Origin: Nonomuraea indica
GTDB lineage: Bacteria > Actinomycetota > Actinomycetes > Streptosporangiales > Streptosporangiaceae
DNA: 64,000 bases
Reading direction: 5' to 3'
Assembly: GCF_002850745.1 (NCBI RefSeq)
Contig: NZ_KZ559475.1
Location: 176,203-240,202 of the forward strand
Part shown: positions 25,806 to 34,881 of the stretch, in pieces
Layout: each line of letters opens with the position of its first letter
Numbering within the stretch: position 1 is the first letter of the stretch
The notes under the pieces: generated by a model
The model's input: the letters and a program-made list of their open reading frames with translations, nothing else
Told to the model about the DNA's origin: nothing
Databases searched by the model: none
Translations under genes and position numbers: made by a program

Positions 25806-26805
25806 GGTCACCGGCCAGCGTCATGGGCAGGCCGAAGGTGCGGAACAGCGCCCGGTCCTCCAGCACCTCGATCCGTTCGAGGCCCGAACCGGTGATCGTC
25901 AGCACGTCGATGGTGTACGCCCGGTACTCGCCGCCGGGCGAGCGGCGGTAGACGCCGAAGCCGGGCCGGCCGTTGGCGGAGAGGGGGACCATCCGGCACT
26001 CGCCCATGGCCGGGCAGTGCTCCAGGAACCTGGCGATCTCGTCGGGCCCGTCGAGACGCGTGCCGGCGGGCCGCCGCTCGCACACGGTGTCCTCGGTCAG
26101 CAGGCGCACCAGGGCGTTGACGTCGCCGGTCTCGAACGCCGCGGCGTACTCACCGAGGAGCCGCCGCAGCCGCAGGTCGTCCACCTCGGCGCCGGCCGGC
26201 GCCGGGGCGGCCTGGGCGAGCTGGGCGCGGGCCCGCCGCAGCATGCTGTGCACCGCGCTGCCCGAGGTGCCGAGCAGTTCGGCGATCTCGTTGGCGTGCC
26301 AGGCGAGCACGTCGCGCAGGATCAGCACCGCACGCTGGCGCGGCGACAGGTGCTGCCACACCACGGTGAGCGCCCGCCTGCGGTCGTCGCGGGTGACCAC
26401 GATGTCGGCGGGGTCGGCCGACAGGCCGAGCGGCGCGTCCCGGTCCGGCCGCCGTCCGGCGTCGCCGTCGAGCGGGCCGGGCGCGGAGTCGCCGTGCTCC
26501 GGCCGCGCGTCGGGCAGACCGGCGGGCACGGGCAGCCGCCGCCTGCCGTCCAGCGCGGTCAGGCACACGTTGGTGGCGATCCGGTGCAGCCAGGTCCGGA
26601 CCGACGAGCGGCCCTCGAACTCGGCGTACGCCCGCCACGCCCGCAGATAGGTCTCCTGGACCAGGTCCTCGGCGTCGTGCGCCGAGCCTGTCATGCGCCG
26701 GCAGTGGGTGAGCAGCTCGGCGCGGAACGGGTCCACCAGCCGGGCGAAGTCCTGCCGGCGCAGGGCCTCCGCCGCCGTGGCGGCCCCGTCGTCACGTACC
26801 CGCAC
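25798..26805 (-). CDS. ECF sigma factor with C-terminal SnoaL-like domain
   Basis: The 335-residue protein has sigma region 2 (AHDAEDLVQETYLRAWRAY) and region 4 (LSPRQRAVLILRDVLAWHANEIAELL), separated by a Pro/Asp-rich linker. The C-terminal ~120 residues resemble an NTF2/SnoaL fold (LLGEYAAAFETGDVNALVRLLTED), as in TIGR02960/SigJ-like factors, where this domain can replace an anti-sigma factor. No anti-sigma gene is adjacent. It overlaps the DinB-like gene, which could be its target or partner. Start is a GTG; the gene is divergent from the HAD gene. Confidence 0.9.
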   Translation of the reverse strand: MRVRDDGAATAAEALRRQDFARLVDPFRAELLTHCRRMTGSAHDAEDLVQETYLRAWRAYAEFEGRSSVRTWLHRIATNVCLTALDGRRRLPVPAGLPDARPEHGDSAPGPLDGDAGRRPDRDAPLGLSADPADIVVTRDDRRRALTVVWQHLSPRQRAVLILRDVLAWHANEIAELLGTSGSAVHSMLRRARAQLAQAAPAPAGAEVDDLRLRRLLGEYAAAFETGDVNALVRLLTEDTVCERRPAGTRLDGPDEIARFLEHCPAMGECRMVPLSANGRPGFGVYRRSPGGEYRAYTIDVLTITGSGLERIEVLEDRALFRTFGLPMTLAGDHV

Positions 26806-26963
26806 GCCGTCCCCCTGATGACATCTCGATTTCTCTCACCCTTGGTTAGACCATTCTGGCCGCGCCGATTCGTCGCGGAGCGCCGCGCGGACCCCCGTCC
26901 ACCCCTGACTGCCGTGCACTGGGGCGAATCCGTACAGTTGGGGGCGAACGAGAAGGGGGTCCG

Positions 26964-27629
26964 ATGGCCGGTCTGGTGGTCAAGGCAGTGGTGCTCGACG
27001 TCGGCGAGACGCTCATCGACGAGACGCGCATCTGGTCGCGCTGGGCCGACCGGCTCGGGGTGAGCCGGTTCGTGCTGATGGGGGCCCTCGGCGGGATGGC
27101 GGCACTGGACCGCTCGCATCGGGAGGCGTTCGAGCTCGTCCGGCCCGGCCTCGACATCGAGGCGGAGCTGGCGGCGTGGGAGCGCGACGATCCCGGCGGC
27201 CTGCGCAACCACTTCGACGCCGCCGACCTCTACCCCGACGTCCGTGACGCGCTCGGCGCGCTGCGGCGGGCCGGATACCAGGTGATCGTGGCGGGCAACC
27301 AGCCGGCCCGGGCGTACGACGCGCTGGTCGCGATGGAACTGCCGGTGGACTCGGTGCACACCTCGGAGGGCTGGGGCGTGGCCAAGCCCGCCCCCGAGTT
27401 CTTCGCCAAGGTGGCCGCCGTGGCCGGGCGCGAGCCCGGCGAGATCCTCTACGTGGGCGACCGGCTCGACAACGACGTGCTGCCCGCCGGCCGGGCGGGC
27501 ATGCGCACGGCGCTGCTGCGCCGCGGCCCGTGGGGCTACCTGCACGCCGAACGGCCGCAGGCGAAGGCCGCCGACCTGGTGGCCGACGACCTGCACGCCC
27601 TGCTGCCCGCTCTGGAACGGCTCGGCTGA
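26964..27629 (+). CDS. HAD-superfamily hydrolase
   Basis: The 221-residue protein has the HAD layout: motif I VLDVGETL (11-18), motif II near VIVAGN, motif III Lys in VAKPAPEFF, and motif IV YVGDRLDNDV. In motif I the usual second Asp (DxD) is Gly, as in some DVGGTL-type members; this Asp normally is the acid/base, so phosphatase activity may be weak or different. The ATG follows a GAAGGGGG ribosome binding site. Substrate unknown. Confidence 0.85.
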   Translation: MAGLVVKAVVLDVGETLIDETRIWSRWADRLGVSRFVLMGALGGMAALDRSHREAFELVRPGLDIEAELAAWERDDPGGLRNHFDAADLYPDVRDALGALRRAGYQVIVAGNQPARAYDALVAMELPVDSVHTSEGWGVAKPAPEFFAKVAAVAGREPGEILYVGDRLDNDVLPAGRAGMRTALLRRGPWGYLHAERPQAKAADLVADDLHALLPALERLG

Positions 27630-27672
27630 GTCCGGGCCGCTCCGCAGGGGCTCCGCCGGCGCGGCGGCGGGC

Positions 27673-27999
27673 TCATCCGAGCGGTTCGTCCGGCTCGACG
27701 CGGACGGCTCGCTCCTCGGCCGACAGGTCGCCGCTGTCGCCGCCCCAGTCCTCGCCCACCTCGTCCCCCTCCAGGTCCGGGGCCAGGCCCTCGTCGGGCT
27801 GGGTGAGGCGGTGCTCCGGCCGTTGCCCGCGCTCCGGGCGGTCGGGCTTCTCCCGCCACAGCCGCTCGTCGAGGGTGTCCTCGTGCCGCGGGTCGTCCTC
27901 CTCGATCCGGTGGTTCAGCCCGCGGTCGTCGGTCGCCGCCTCGACCTCGATCTGCTGTTCGTCGGCCAGGCCGTGCCTGTCCGGAGGTAGTTCGGTCAT
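27673..27999 (-). CDS. DUF5709-like small acidic protein
   Basis: The 108-residue protein is very acidic and probably disordered. It contains the pattern DDPRHEDTLDERLWREKPD and ends with a DUF5709-like tail (GDLSAEERAVRVEPDEP). The family is common in actinobacteria and has no known function. It begins with ATG and lies 33 bases downstream of the hemerythrin gene on the same strand, so the two may be coexpressed, perhaps in stress. Confidence 0.7.
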   Translation of the reverse strand: MTELPPDRHGLADEQQIEVEAATDDRGLNHRIEEDDPRHEDTLDERLWREKPDRPERGQRPEHRLTQPDEGLAPDLEGDEVGEDWGGDSGDLSAEERAVRVEPDEPLG

Positions 28000-28032
28000 A
28001 CGCGCCCCCTTTCCCAGGAATCTGTCCGAAAC

Positions 28033-28599
28033 CTAGGACCCGGCCTTGCCGACCGCCTTCTCCAGCTCGTCCTTGCTCATCTGGGAGCGGCCCGGGATGT
28101 CGGCCTCCTGGGCCTTGCGGTAGAGCTCCTCCTTGGTGGGGGAAGCGCCGCCGGCCTGCGACGTCGCCGAGCCGTTCGAGGCGGCGAGGGCGCGCAGCTC
28201 CTCGTCGCGGCGCTGGGCGAAGGCGGCGCCGAGCTCCTTCAGCCGCTTCTCACCGGCCTGCTTGGCCAGCTCGGGAAGCAGCTCGTTCTCCTCCTCCTCG
28301 ACGTGGTGGCTGACGGCCTCCACGAGCTTGACGAGCGTCTCCTCGAACTCGGCCGTCCCCGGCTCGGCCCGGACGAGCGAGTCGAGCAGCACCTCGGCCT
28401 CCTTGTGCTCCTCGACGCCGTGGTGGGCGTCGATGCCCGGGTAGACCCGGTCCTCCTCCGCGCGGGCGTGCGCGATCAGCAGGGCGTGCAGCTCGGCCAC
28501 GGTGGCCCGCTGGTCGCCCTGCTTCTTCTGGAGCCGCTCGAAGAGCGTCTCCACCTTGCGGTGGTCACTGGTGATGAGAGTGATGACATCGGTAGTCAT
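28033..28599 (-). CDS. Hemerythrin HHE-domain protein
   Basis: The 188-residue protein has an HHE cation-binding domain: ITSDHRKVETLFERL, then LLIAHARAEEDRVYPGID, HHGVEEHKEAEVLLD and VSHHVEEEENELLPEL, which supply the His and Glu ligands of a di-iron site. The last ~45 residues (KEELYRKAQEADIPGRSQMSKDEL, broken here only by my reading) resemble a Rho N-terminal or SAP-like nucleic-acid motif. It may sense oxygen or NO, or store iron. ATG at 28597-28599 is preferred over a GTG 33 bases upstream. Confidence 0.88.
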   Translation of the reverse strand: MTTDVITLITSDHRKVETLFERLQKKQGDQRATVAELHALLIAHARAEEDRVYPGIDAHHGVEEHKEAEVLLDSLVRAEPGTAEFEETLVKLVEAVSHHVEEEENELLPELAKQAGEKRLKELGAAFAQRRDEELRALAASNGSATSQAGGASPTKEELYRKAQEADIPGRSQMSKDELEKAVGKAGS

Positions 28600-28621
28600 G
28601 GCGCCGGAGCTACCCGGAGCG

Positions 28622-30187
28622 TCACCGTCCAATCGCCGCGCCGACGAGTGACCGCGGATCCGCCGCGCCCGCGAGCATCCCGCCGGGCCGCACGTCGATC
28701 ACGTGCGCGTGGCCGAACATGCTTCCGTACGGCCGCGCCGCGACGGGATGGCCGAGCGCGGCCAGCCCGTTTGCCCAGGGCGCGCCCTCCTCCACGTCCA
28801 CCACCGTGTCGTCGGGGGCGTCCCAGGTGTCGAACCCGGTGCCGCCGGTGCCGAGCCGCCACCGGGGCGCGGCGACGGCCGGACCGGGCTCCTCGCCGTG
28901 GCGGAGCAGGCGGGCGATGACCTGGAGCAGGATCTGCGGCTGCGCGTCGCCGCCCATCGTGCCGAGGACCGAGCGCAGGGAGCCGTCGGGGCGGGTGATC
29001 AGCGCCGGCGTCAGCGTGTGCGGCGGGCGGCGGCCGGGCCCGTACTCCGCCGGATGGCCGGGCCGCAGGGAGAAGCCGATGCCGCGGTTGTGCAGGTTGA
29101 TGCCGGTACGCGGCTCGAACAGCATGCTGCCGAAGCCGGAGGCGTTCGACTGGATGAGGGAGACGCCCATGCCGTCGCCGTCCACGACGCACAGGTACGT
29201 GGTGTCGCCCGGCTCGGCCGGCGCCCGCAGGCGCAGCCGGGAGGCCGGATCCACCAGCGCCCGCCGCCGCGCGATCTCCTCGGGGGTGAGCAGGTCCTTG
29301 GCGTTCTCGTGCAGGACCGACAGCCGGTCGTGGCCGCTGACCCGGGCGGCTTCGGCGAGCAGGTGGGCCCACGACGGGTGCCCGGCCGAGACGGGCAGCT
29401 CCAGCCCGTCGGCGATGCCGAGCGCCATCAGCAGCAGGTAGCCCTGGGAGTTCGGCGGCATGGACCACACGTCGTGCCCGAACGCCCGCACGCGCAGCGG
29501 CTCCACCCAGTCGGCGGCCGGGACGGCGAGGTCGGCCCTGGTGTACTCGCCGCCGCCCAGCTCCAACAGGCCCCCGCCGAACTCGCCCAGGTAGAAGCCG
29601 TCGCGGCCGGCCGCGCCGACGGCCTGGAGGGCACGGGCCACGCCGGGGCGGGTGACGCGGTCGCCTGGCGCGCGGGCGGCGGTGAAGTCGCCGCCGCCGG
29701 GGCGCCGCGCGGCCACGCGGGCGCCCGGGACCAGCAGGGGCGAGGCGGGGAAGCCGTCGCGGGCCAGCCGGACCGCCGGGGCGAGCAGGTCGGCCAGCGG
29801 CAGCCGGCCGTAGCGGGCGTGCAGGGCGGCCCACCCGTCGACGCAGCCGGGCACGGGCACGGACCGGATGTCGTGCAGGTGCGGCATCCGGTCGTGCCCC
29901 TCGGCGCGCAGCCGGTCGGGGTCGGCCCCGGACCCGGCCCGGCCCGAGGCGTTGAGCGCCCGTACGGCCCCGCTCCCGCCCGCCTCGCCGGGCGGCTCGT
30001 ACACCAGGGCGAACAGGTCGCCGCCCAGCCCGCACATGTGAGGGGCGGTGACGGCGAGGACGGCGTTCACGGCGATGGCCGCGTCGGCGGCCGAGCCGCC
30101 GCGGTCGAGCACCGCCGCTCCCGCCGAGGAGGCGAGATGATCGACGCTGCACACCATGCCGGAAGGGGCGTATCGGGTGTTGTGCAC
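28622..30187 (-). CDS. Gamma-glutamyltransferase family protein
   Basis: The 521-residue protein fits the Ntn-hydrolase family of gamma-glutamyltransferases: GGSAADAAIAVNAVLAVTAPHMCGLGGD at the start, PGCVDGW, and the nucleophile Thr at the autocleavage site (GDTTYLCVVD). GFGSMLFEPRTGINLHNRG follows, and GTMGGDAQPQILLQV near the end. No signal peptide is seen, which differs from periplasmic Ggt enzymes and suggests an intracellular member, possibly one acting on acylated amino acids. The start is GTG. Confidence 0.88.
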   Translation of the reverse strand: MHNTRYAPSGMVCSVDHLASSAGAAVLDRGGSAADAAIAVNAVLAVTAPHMCGLGGDLFALVYEPPGEAGGSGAVRALNASGRAGSGADPDRLRAEGHDRMPHLHDIRSVPVPGCVDGWAALHARYGRLPLADLLAPAVRLARDGFPASPLLVPGARVAARRPGGGDFTAARAPGDRVTRPGVARALQAVGAAGRDGFYLGEFGGGLLELGGGEYTRADLAVPAADWVEPLRVRAFGHDVWSMPPNSQGYLLLMALGIADGLELPVSAGHPSWAHLLAEAARVSGHDRLSVLHENAKDLLTPEEIARRRALVDPASRLRLRAPAEPGDTTYLCVVDGDGMGVSLIQSNASGFGSMLFEPRTGINLHNRGIGFSLRPGHPAEYGPGRRPPHTLTPALITRPDGSLRSVLGTMGGDAQPQILLQVIARLLRHGEEPGPAVAAPRWRLGTGGTGFDTWDAPDDTVVDVEEGAPWANGLAALGHPVAARPYGSMFGHAHVIDVRPGGMLAGAADPRSLVGAAIGR

Positions 30188-30250
30188 CTCACGAGGGTAA
30201 GGCCGCCGGCCGCCGCCGGGGCAGAGGCCGCGGCGATTGCCGGCCGGTCG

Positions 30251-31984
30251 TCAGACGGGTTCGAGCGGCCGGTCGCGGCTCACCAGCCCGGCGTAGTGGC
30301 CGCCGAGCGCCACCAGCTCGTCGTGGGTGCCGCGCTCCACCACCCGCCCGCCGTCCAGGACGGCGATCTGGTCGGCGTCGCGGATCGTGGACAGGCGGTG
30401 CGCGATGGTGATCGTGGTACGGCCCTCGGCGAGGGTGTCGAGAGCCTCCTGCACGGCCCGCTCGGTCTGCGTGTCGAGGGCGCTGGTGGCCTCGTCCAGC
30501 ACCAGCACCGGCGGGTTGCGCAGCAGCGTGCGGGCGATGGCCAGGCGCTGCTTCTCGCCGCCGGAGAACCGGTATCCCCGCTCGCCCACCAGCGTGTCGT
30601 ACCCGTCCGGCAGCGCGGCGATGTGGTCGTGGATGCGGGCGGCCCGCGCGGCGGCCTCCAGTTCCTCGTCGGTGGCGTCGGGCCTGGCGAAGCGCAGGTT
30701 GTCGGCGATCGAGGCGTGGAACAGGTACGTCTCCTGCGACACCACGCCGACCGTCGCCGCCAGCGACTCGAACGTCAGGTCCCGGACGTCCACCCCGTCG
30801 ATGGTGACCCGTCCGCCGGTCACGTCGTACAGGCGCGGCAGCAGGTAGCTGAGCGTGGTCTTGCCGGAGCCGGTCTCGCCGACGACGGCCAGGCTGGTGC
30901 CCGCCGGCACGACGAGGTCCACGCCGGTGAGCGTGGGCGCGTCGCCGTAGGAGAAGTCGACGTGCTCGTAGCGCACCTCGCCGCGCACCCCGGACAGCGT
31001 CCGCGTGCCCGGGTGGATGTCGACCGGCAGGTCGAGGTACTCGAAGATGCGGCCGAACAGCGCCAGCGAGCTCTGCACCTCCACCCCGAGCCGCAGCAGC
31101 GACACCGCCGGCCTGAACAGGCTCACCTGCAGCGTCGTGAACGCGACCAGCGTGCCGACGGAGATGGCGCCGGTGTGGCCGACCGCCCAGTAGGTCATCG
31201 CGGGCATCGCGGCCATGACGATCTGGATCGACGACTGCCGCCACCGGCCGGCCATGCTGGAGCGCACGCCGAGCTCGGCCAGCTCGTCCGAGGCGCCGGC
31301 GAAGCGGCTCGTCAGCTGGGGGGAGCGGCCCATCGTCCGGCCGAGCAGGATGCCACTGATCGACAGCGACTCCTGCACCATGGAGGCGAGCACGGCGAGC
31401 TTGCGCTGGCGTTCGGCGGTGATGCGCCGGCGCTCGGCCCCGACCTTGCGGCTGATCCACACGAACAACGGCAGCAGCGCCAGCGAGACCACGGTCAGCC
31501 GCCAGTCGAGCGCGACCATGGCGACGATCGTGGCGACCACGGTGGTGAGGTTGGAGACGATCGAGGTGGCGGTGGAGGTGACGACCGACTGCATGCCGCC
31601 GATGTCGTTGGCGATGCGCGACTGCACCTCGCCGGTCCTGGTGCGGGTGAAGAACGCCATCGACATGCGCTGCAGGTGTTCGTACACGGTGGTGCGCAGG
31701 TCGTGCATGACGCGCTGGCCGACCGTGGTGGACACGAACGTCTGCACCACGTCGAACACGCTGGTCGTGACCGCGACCAGGATCATGCCCAGCGCGAGCA
31801 GGGCGAGCAGGGTCGTGTCGCGCCGGGGGATGGCCACGTCGAGCACCTCGCGCAGCAGGAACGGCGAGGCCAGCGACACCAGCGACGACAGCAGGATGAG
31901 GAAGGCCACCAGGGCCAGCCGGCCCCGGTAGGCGCGGAAGAGCTTCACGATGCGCCGCAGCGGCGCACGGGGTTCGTCTGCCAA
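30251..31984 (-). CDS. ABC exporter, fused permease and ATPase
   Basis: The 577-residue half-transporter has six membrane helices in residues about 20-290 and a C-terminal nucleotide-binding domain: Walker A GETGSGKTT, signature FSGGEKQRLA, Walker B VLVLDEATSALD and H-loop IAHRLSTI. It should homodimerise and export drugs, lipids or peptides. The start is TTG with AAAGGGG seven bases upstream. It is divergent from a MarR gene across 71 bases, an arrangement typical of a regulator controlling an efflux pump. Confidence 0.93.
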   Translation of the reverse strand: MADEPRAPLRRIVKLFRAYRGRLALVAFLILLSSLVSLASPFLLREVLDVAIPRRDTTLLALLALGMILVAVTTSVFDVVQTFVSTTVGQRVMHDLRTTVYEHLQRMSMAFFTRTRTGEVQSRIANDIGGMQSVVTSTATSIVSNLTTVVATIVAMVALDWRLTVVSLALLPLFVWISRKVGAERRRITAERQRKLAVLASMVQESLSISGILLGRTMGRSPQLTSRFAGASDELAELGVRSSMAGRWRQSSIQIVMAAMPAMTYWAVGHTGAISVGTLVAFTTLQVSLFRPAVSLLRLGVEVQSSLALFGRIFEYLDLPVDIHPGTRTLSGVRGEVRYEHVDFSYGDAPTLTGVDLVVPAGTSLAVVGETGSGKTTLSYLLPRLYDVTGGRVTIDGVDVRDLTFESLAATVGVVSQETYLFHASIADNLRFARPDATDEELEAAARAARIHDHIAALPDGYDTLVGERGYRFSGGEKQRLAIARTLLRNPPVLVLDEATSALDTQTERAVQEALDTLAEGRTTITIAHRLSTIRDADQIAVLDGGRVVERGTHDELVALGGHYAGLVSRDRPLEPV

Positions 31985-32019
31985 GCGGATCCCCTTTCTG
32001 ATGTCCTCTCAAACGGAGG

Positions 32020-32049
32020 TTAGCTCATATTTGTTCCCGGCTCTAAGCT
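32020..32049 (+). promoter_or_regulatory. Candidate marR promoter in the exporter/marR divergent region
   Basis: TTAGCT (32020-32025) and TAAGCT (32044-32049) are spaced by 18 bases, and the marR ATG lies seven bases after the second hexamer, which would give a nearly leaderless transcript. The same bases on the other strand face the exporter gene, so MarR binding here could control both. Confidence 0.35.
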
Positions 32050-32055
32050 TGGGGC

Positions 32056-32475
32056 ATGGACGACCCGGAGCTGCCCGAGCTCCTGCACCTGGTGAGCCGC
32101 CGGTTGCGGCACGGCTGGCTGCACCGGCTGGAGCCGCTCGGGCTGAGCCCCGGCCAGGCGCGGGCGCTGCGTGTGCTCATCGAGGCCGGCCGGCCGCTCA
32201 GGATGGTGCAGCTCGCCGACGAGCTGCGGATCGTGCCGCGCTCGGTCACCCCCGTCATCGACGCCCTGGAGGAGGCCGGTCACGTCCGCCGGGAGGTCGA
32301 TCCGGCCAACCGGCGCTCCACGCTGGTCGTCATCACACCGTCCGGCCACGAGGTCTACGAACGGGCCCAGGAGGCGCGCAGGCAGGCCGGCCAGGACCTG
32401 TTCGCGGTGCTGTCGCAGGAGCAGCGCGACCAGCTCAAGGTGCTGCTCGGCGCGGTCGACGCCCAGTTCAGGTAG
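32056..32475 (+). CDS. MarR-family transcriptional regulator
   Basis: The 139-residue winged-helix protein has the MarR pattern: LSPGQARALRVL, recognition helix IVPRSVTPVIDALEEAGHV and wing RREVDPANRRSTLVVITPSG. It is divergent from the ABC exporter and probably represses it, releasing on ligand binding. The final codons and stop are in the first unit of a 22-base repeat. Confidence 0.92.
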   Translation: MDDPELPELLHLVSRRLRHGWLHRLEPLGLSPGQARALRVLIEAGRPLRMVQLADELRIVPRSVTPVIDALEEAGHVRREVDPANRRSTLVVITPSGHEVYERAQEARRQAGQDLFAVLSQEQRDQLKVLLGAVDAQFR

Positions 32476-32525
32476 CGGCGGCGGCCCGTTCAGGTGGCGG
32501 CGGCGGCCTGTTCAGGTGGCGGCGG
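32466..32525. repeat. 22-base repeat bridging the ends of two convergent genes
   Basis: Units starting at 32466, 32488 and 32510 share gttcaggtggcggcggcggcc (about 2.7 copies). The first covers the stop of marR, the last covers the stop of the amidohydrolase-like gene on the other strand. Confidence 0.8.
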
Positions 32526-33636
32526 TCCGGGTGCCGTCGGTGCGGATCCGGCCGCCGACGACCGTGGCCAGGCAGTCGGGGCGGGCCAGCAGGGCGCTGT
32601 ACGGGTAGCGGCCGCGCGCGTCGAACACCGCGAAGTCGGCGCGCCCGCCGGGGACGAGGCAGCCGATCCGGCCGGCGCCGCGATGCATGCCCAGGGCGCG
32701 CGCCCCGCCCAGCGTGGCGGCCTCGACGAGCCTGCGGTCCAGCCCGCGGGGGCGCGGCCCGAGAGCCCGCGCGCGTTCCCGGATGCCGCGCGCCTGCCCC
32801 AGCAGGCCGCTCCAGCCCGCGGCCCCCGTCCCGTCGCCCGTCCCGCTGCTCGTCCCGTCGCCCGTCCCGGCTCCCGGGTCCAGGGTGGTGCACAGGGCCA
32901 GGGGGTTGCCCTCGTCCAGCAGGGCGAGCACGTCGTCGGGCCCGGCCGCGGCGCCGACGGCCACCACGGTGTCGCGCAGCCTGAGCAGCTTGCGCTCGCC
33001 GGGATCCAGCGGCCGGTCGCAGGTGGCGTGGCAGTGCGGCCCGAGGACGCCCGCCTCGTCGAGCGCCGCCACGGAACGCGCCCCGAGGTCCACCAGCAGC
33101 CGCAGCCCGAACGTCCTGGCCAGCACGGCGATGTCCTCCAGCACCACCGGGTCCGGCGTCCGGGCGGCGATCCCGACGATGTGCGGCCGGTCGGACTCCC
33201 GCATCGCCGTGACGACGGCGTCGCGCCCGCGCCTGTCCCAGGCGTCCTCGTCCTCGCATGTCACCTCGACGTAGCCGACGCCGGGCAGCGCCGCGTGCTC
33301 GGCCGGGTCGGCGGCGGCGCCGCGCGACGACCCGCCGGTCACCACCCGGGCCCGCGTGGTGACCCCGTGGGCCAGCGCCTCGGCGGCGGAGGTGACGGAG
33401 GCGGCGTCCACCAGGCCGGGCACGATCATCCCCGGCCAGCGCCGCTCCCCGGCGCCGGGGAAGCGGGCCAGCAGGTCGCCGCGCGCGGCCACCTGGAGCA
33501 CCCGCTCCCCTCGTACGGCCACGGCGCCGTCACGGACGGGGTCGCTGGCGAGGGGGAGCACGAGCGGGGCCGAGTGGACCACGACCGGCGCGGGCGCGCG
33601 CCTGCCGAAGATCGGCCTGGCACGCTGAGCAGGCAT
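32512..33636 (-). CDS. Amidohydrolase-like protein lacking the metal-binding HxH
   Basis: The 374-residue protein has the outline of a metal-dependent amidohydrolase: N-terminal beta-sandwich strands (VLPLASDPVRDGAVAVRGERV), the core entry PGLVDA, ALAHGVTT, and the C-terminal IGCLVPGGRADFAVFDARG. In active members the entry continues as HxH or HxHx, but here it reads VDAASVTSA, so the first metal ligands are missing. A later PHCHATC could supply one His. It may be a pseudoenzyme or a ligand-binding protein. It follows the PucR gene by 61 bases on the same strand, and ATG has AGGAG upstream. Confidence 0.7.
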   Translation of the reverse strand: MPAQRARPIFGRRAPAPVVVHSAPLVLPLASDPVRDGAVAVRGERVLQVAARGDLLARFPGAGERRWPGMIVPGLVDAASVTSAAEALAHGVTTRARVVTGGSSRGAAADPAEHAALPGVGYVEVTCEDEDAWDRRGRDAVVTAMRESDRPHIVGIAARTPDPVVLEDIAVLARTFGLRLLVDLGARSVAALDEAGVLGPHCHATCDRPLDPGERKLLRLRDTVVAVGAAAGPDDVLALLDEGNPLALCTTLDPGAGTGDGTSSGTGDGTGAAGWSGLLGQARGIRERARALGPRPRGLDRRLVEAATLGGARALGMHRGAGRIGCLVPGGRADFAVFDARGRYPYSALLARPDCLATVVGGRIRTDGTRTAAT

Positions 33637-33697
33637 CCGCGCTCCTGTCGAAATGTCCCTTTTTGGTATTAAACGTGACGTCAGCCCGGGGGCGCAA

Positions 33698-34870
33698 TCA
33701 CCCGCCCGGCCGTCCGTCCCGAGGCCGGTACCGGCCCGACAGCCGCGCCAGCTTGAGGCTCAGATGCAGGGCGAGCCGCTCGCCGCCGTCCTTCAGATCC
33801 GTACGCGCCAGCTCCTCCACCCGCTGCAGCCGGTAGTACAGCGAGGTGCGGTGCAGCCGCAGCGCCCGCGACGCCGCCCCCGCGCTGCCCGCCAGATCCA
33901 GGTACGTCTCCAGCGTCTCCAGCAGCGGCAGGTGCTGCTCGTCGGCGAACAGGGGCGCGAGGCCCGGATGCAGCTCGTGGTGCGGCAGACCGGTGAGCAT
34001 CCGGTACACGCCGAGCCGCGCCCACTCCACCGACCGGCCGAGGCCGGGCACGCGCGCGGCCACCTCGGCGGCGTGGCGCGCCTCCGCGTACGACTCGGCC
34101 GCCGCCACGAGCTCCGGCCGCGACCGCCCGATCCCGACGGTCACCGGCACGGACAGCACCGCGTGCGCCTCCTCGGCCAGCGCGGTCCAGGAGCCCGGGG
34201 CGCCGGCGGTCAGCAGCACGGCGTGGTCGTAGCGCACCAGATGCAGCGGATGGTGGCCGCCCAGCCGCCGCCGCAGCGCGAGCAGGCCCTGCTCCAGGGC
34301 GAGCCGGAGGGCGTCGTCCGGCTCGGCCGCCAGCGGCCGGGCCACGAGCACGGTCACCGGCTGCGCCTGCGGGAACGCCCCCGCCTCGATGAGCTGACGG
34401 GCCGCGTCGTGCTCGCCCAGCATCAGCCCCGTCACCGCCTCCAGCTCCCGGTGCGAGGCGAGCCCCGTGGCCAGGCTCTCGTGAAACAGCGCCAGGGCCA
34501 GCGCGGGCGCCGCCGCGGCCGCCTCGGCGATCTGCGCCCGCGACATGGCCGGGCCGGTGTCGATGAACCACAGGAAGCCGAGCAGCCCGGCATCGTGGCG
34601 TACCGGGACGCAGACCCGCGGCAGCAGGCCCAGATGGTCCGCGCCTGGCGTGCGCAGCGGGGCGACCGCCTCGTGGATGCCGGCGGCGCCCAGCCACTGC
34701 CGCACCTCCGGCGTGGTGCGCCTGCGCAGGATGGAGTCGCGCCGGATCTCGTCCATCGCGCCGCTCTGCTCGCTGTAGACGACGACCCGCTGCAGCCGGT
34801 CCTCCAGGAGCAGCGGCCGGCCGAGACGCGCCGCGAGCTCGTCCACGAGCCGCTGGAGGTCCGCCACCAC
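33698..34870 (-). CDS. PucR-family transcriptional regulator
   Basis: The 390-residue protein has an N-terminal GAF-like sensor region and a C-terminal PucR HTH (ETYLDLAGSAGAASRALRLHRTSLYYRLQRVEEL, split over about 325-358). Family members control purine, ureide or amino acid catabolism or DNA uptake of ligands. Start is GTG, with a second GTG next to it. It is divergent from the M6 protease gene and upstream of the amidohydrolase-like gene, which may be its target. Confidence 0.88.
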   Translation of the reverse strand: MVADLQRLVDELAARLGRPLLLEDRLQRVVVYSEQSGAMDEIRRDSILRRRTTPEVRQWLGAAGIHEAVAPLRTPGADHLGLLPRVCVPVRHDAGLLGFLWFIDTGPAMSRAQIAEAAAAAPALALALFHESLATGLASHRELEAVTGLMLGEHDAARQLIEAGAFPQAQPVTVLVARPLAAEPDDALRLALEQGLLALRRRLGGHHPLHLVRYDHAVLLTAGAPGSWTALAEEAHAVLSVPVTVGIGRSRPELVAAAESYAEARHAAEVAARVPGLGRSVEWARLGVYRMLTGLPHHELHPGLAPLFADEQHLPLLETLETYLDLAGSAGAASRALRLHRTSLYYRLQRVEELARTDLKDGGERLALHLSLKLARLSGRYRPRDGRPGG

Positions 34871-34881
34871 TCACCTGGATG

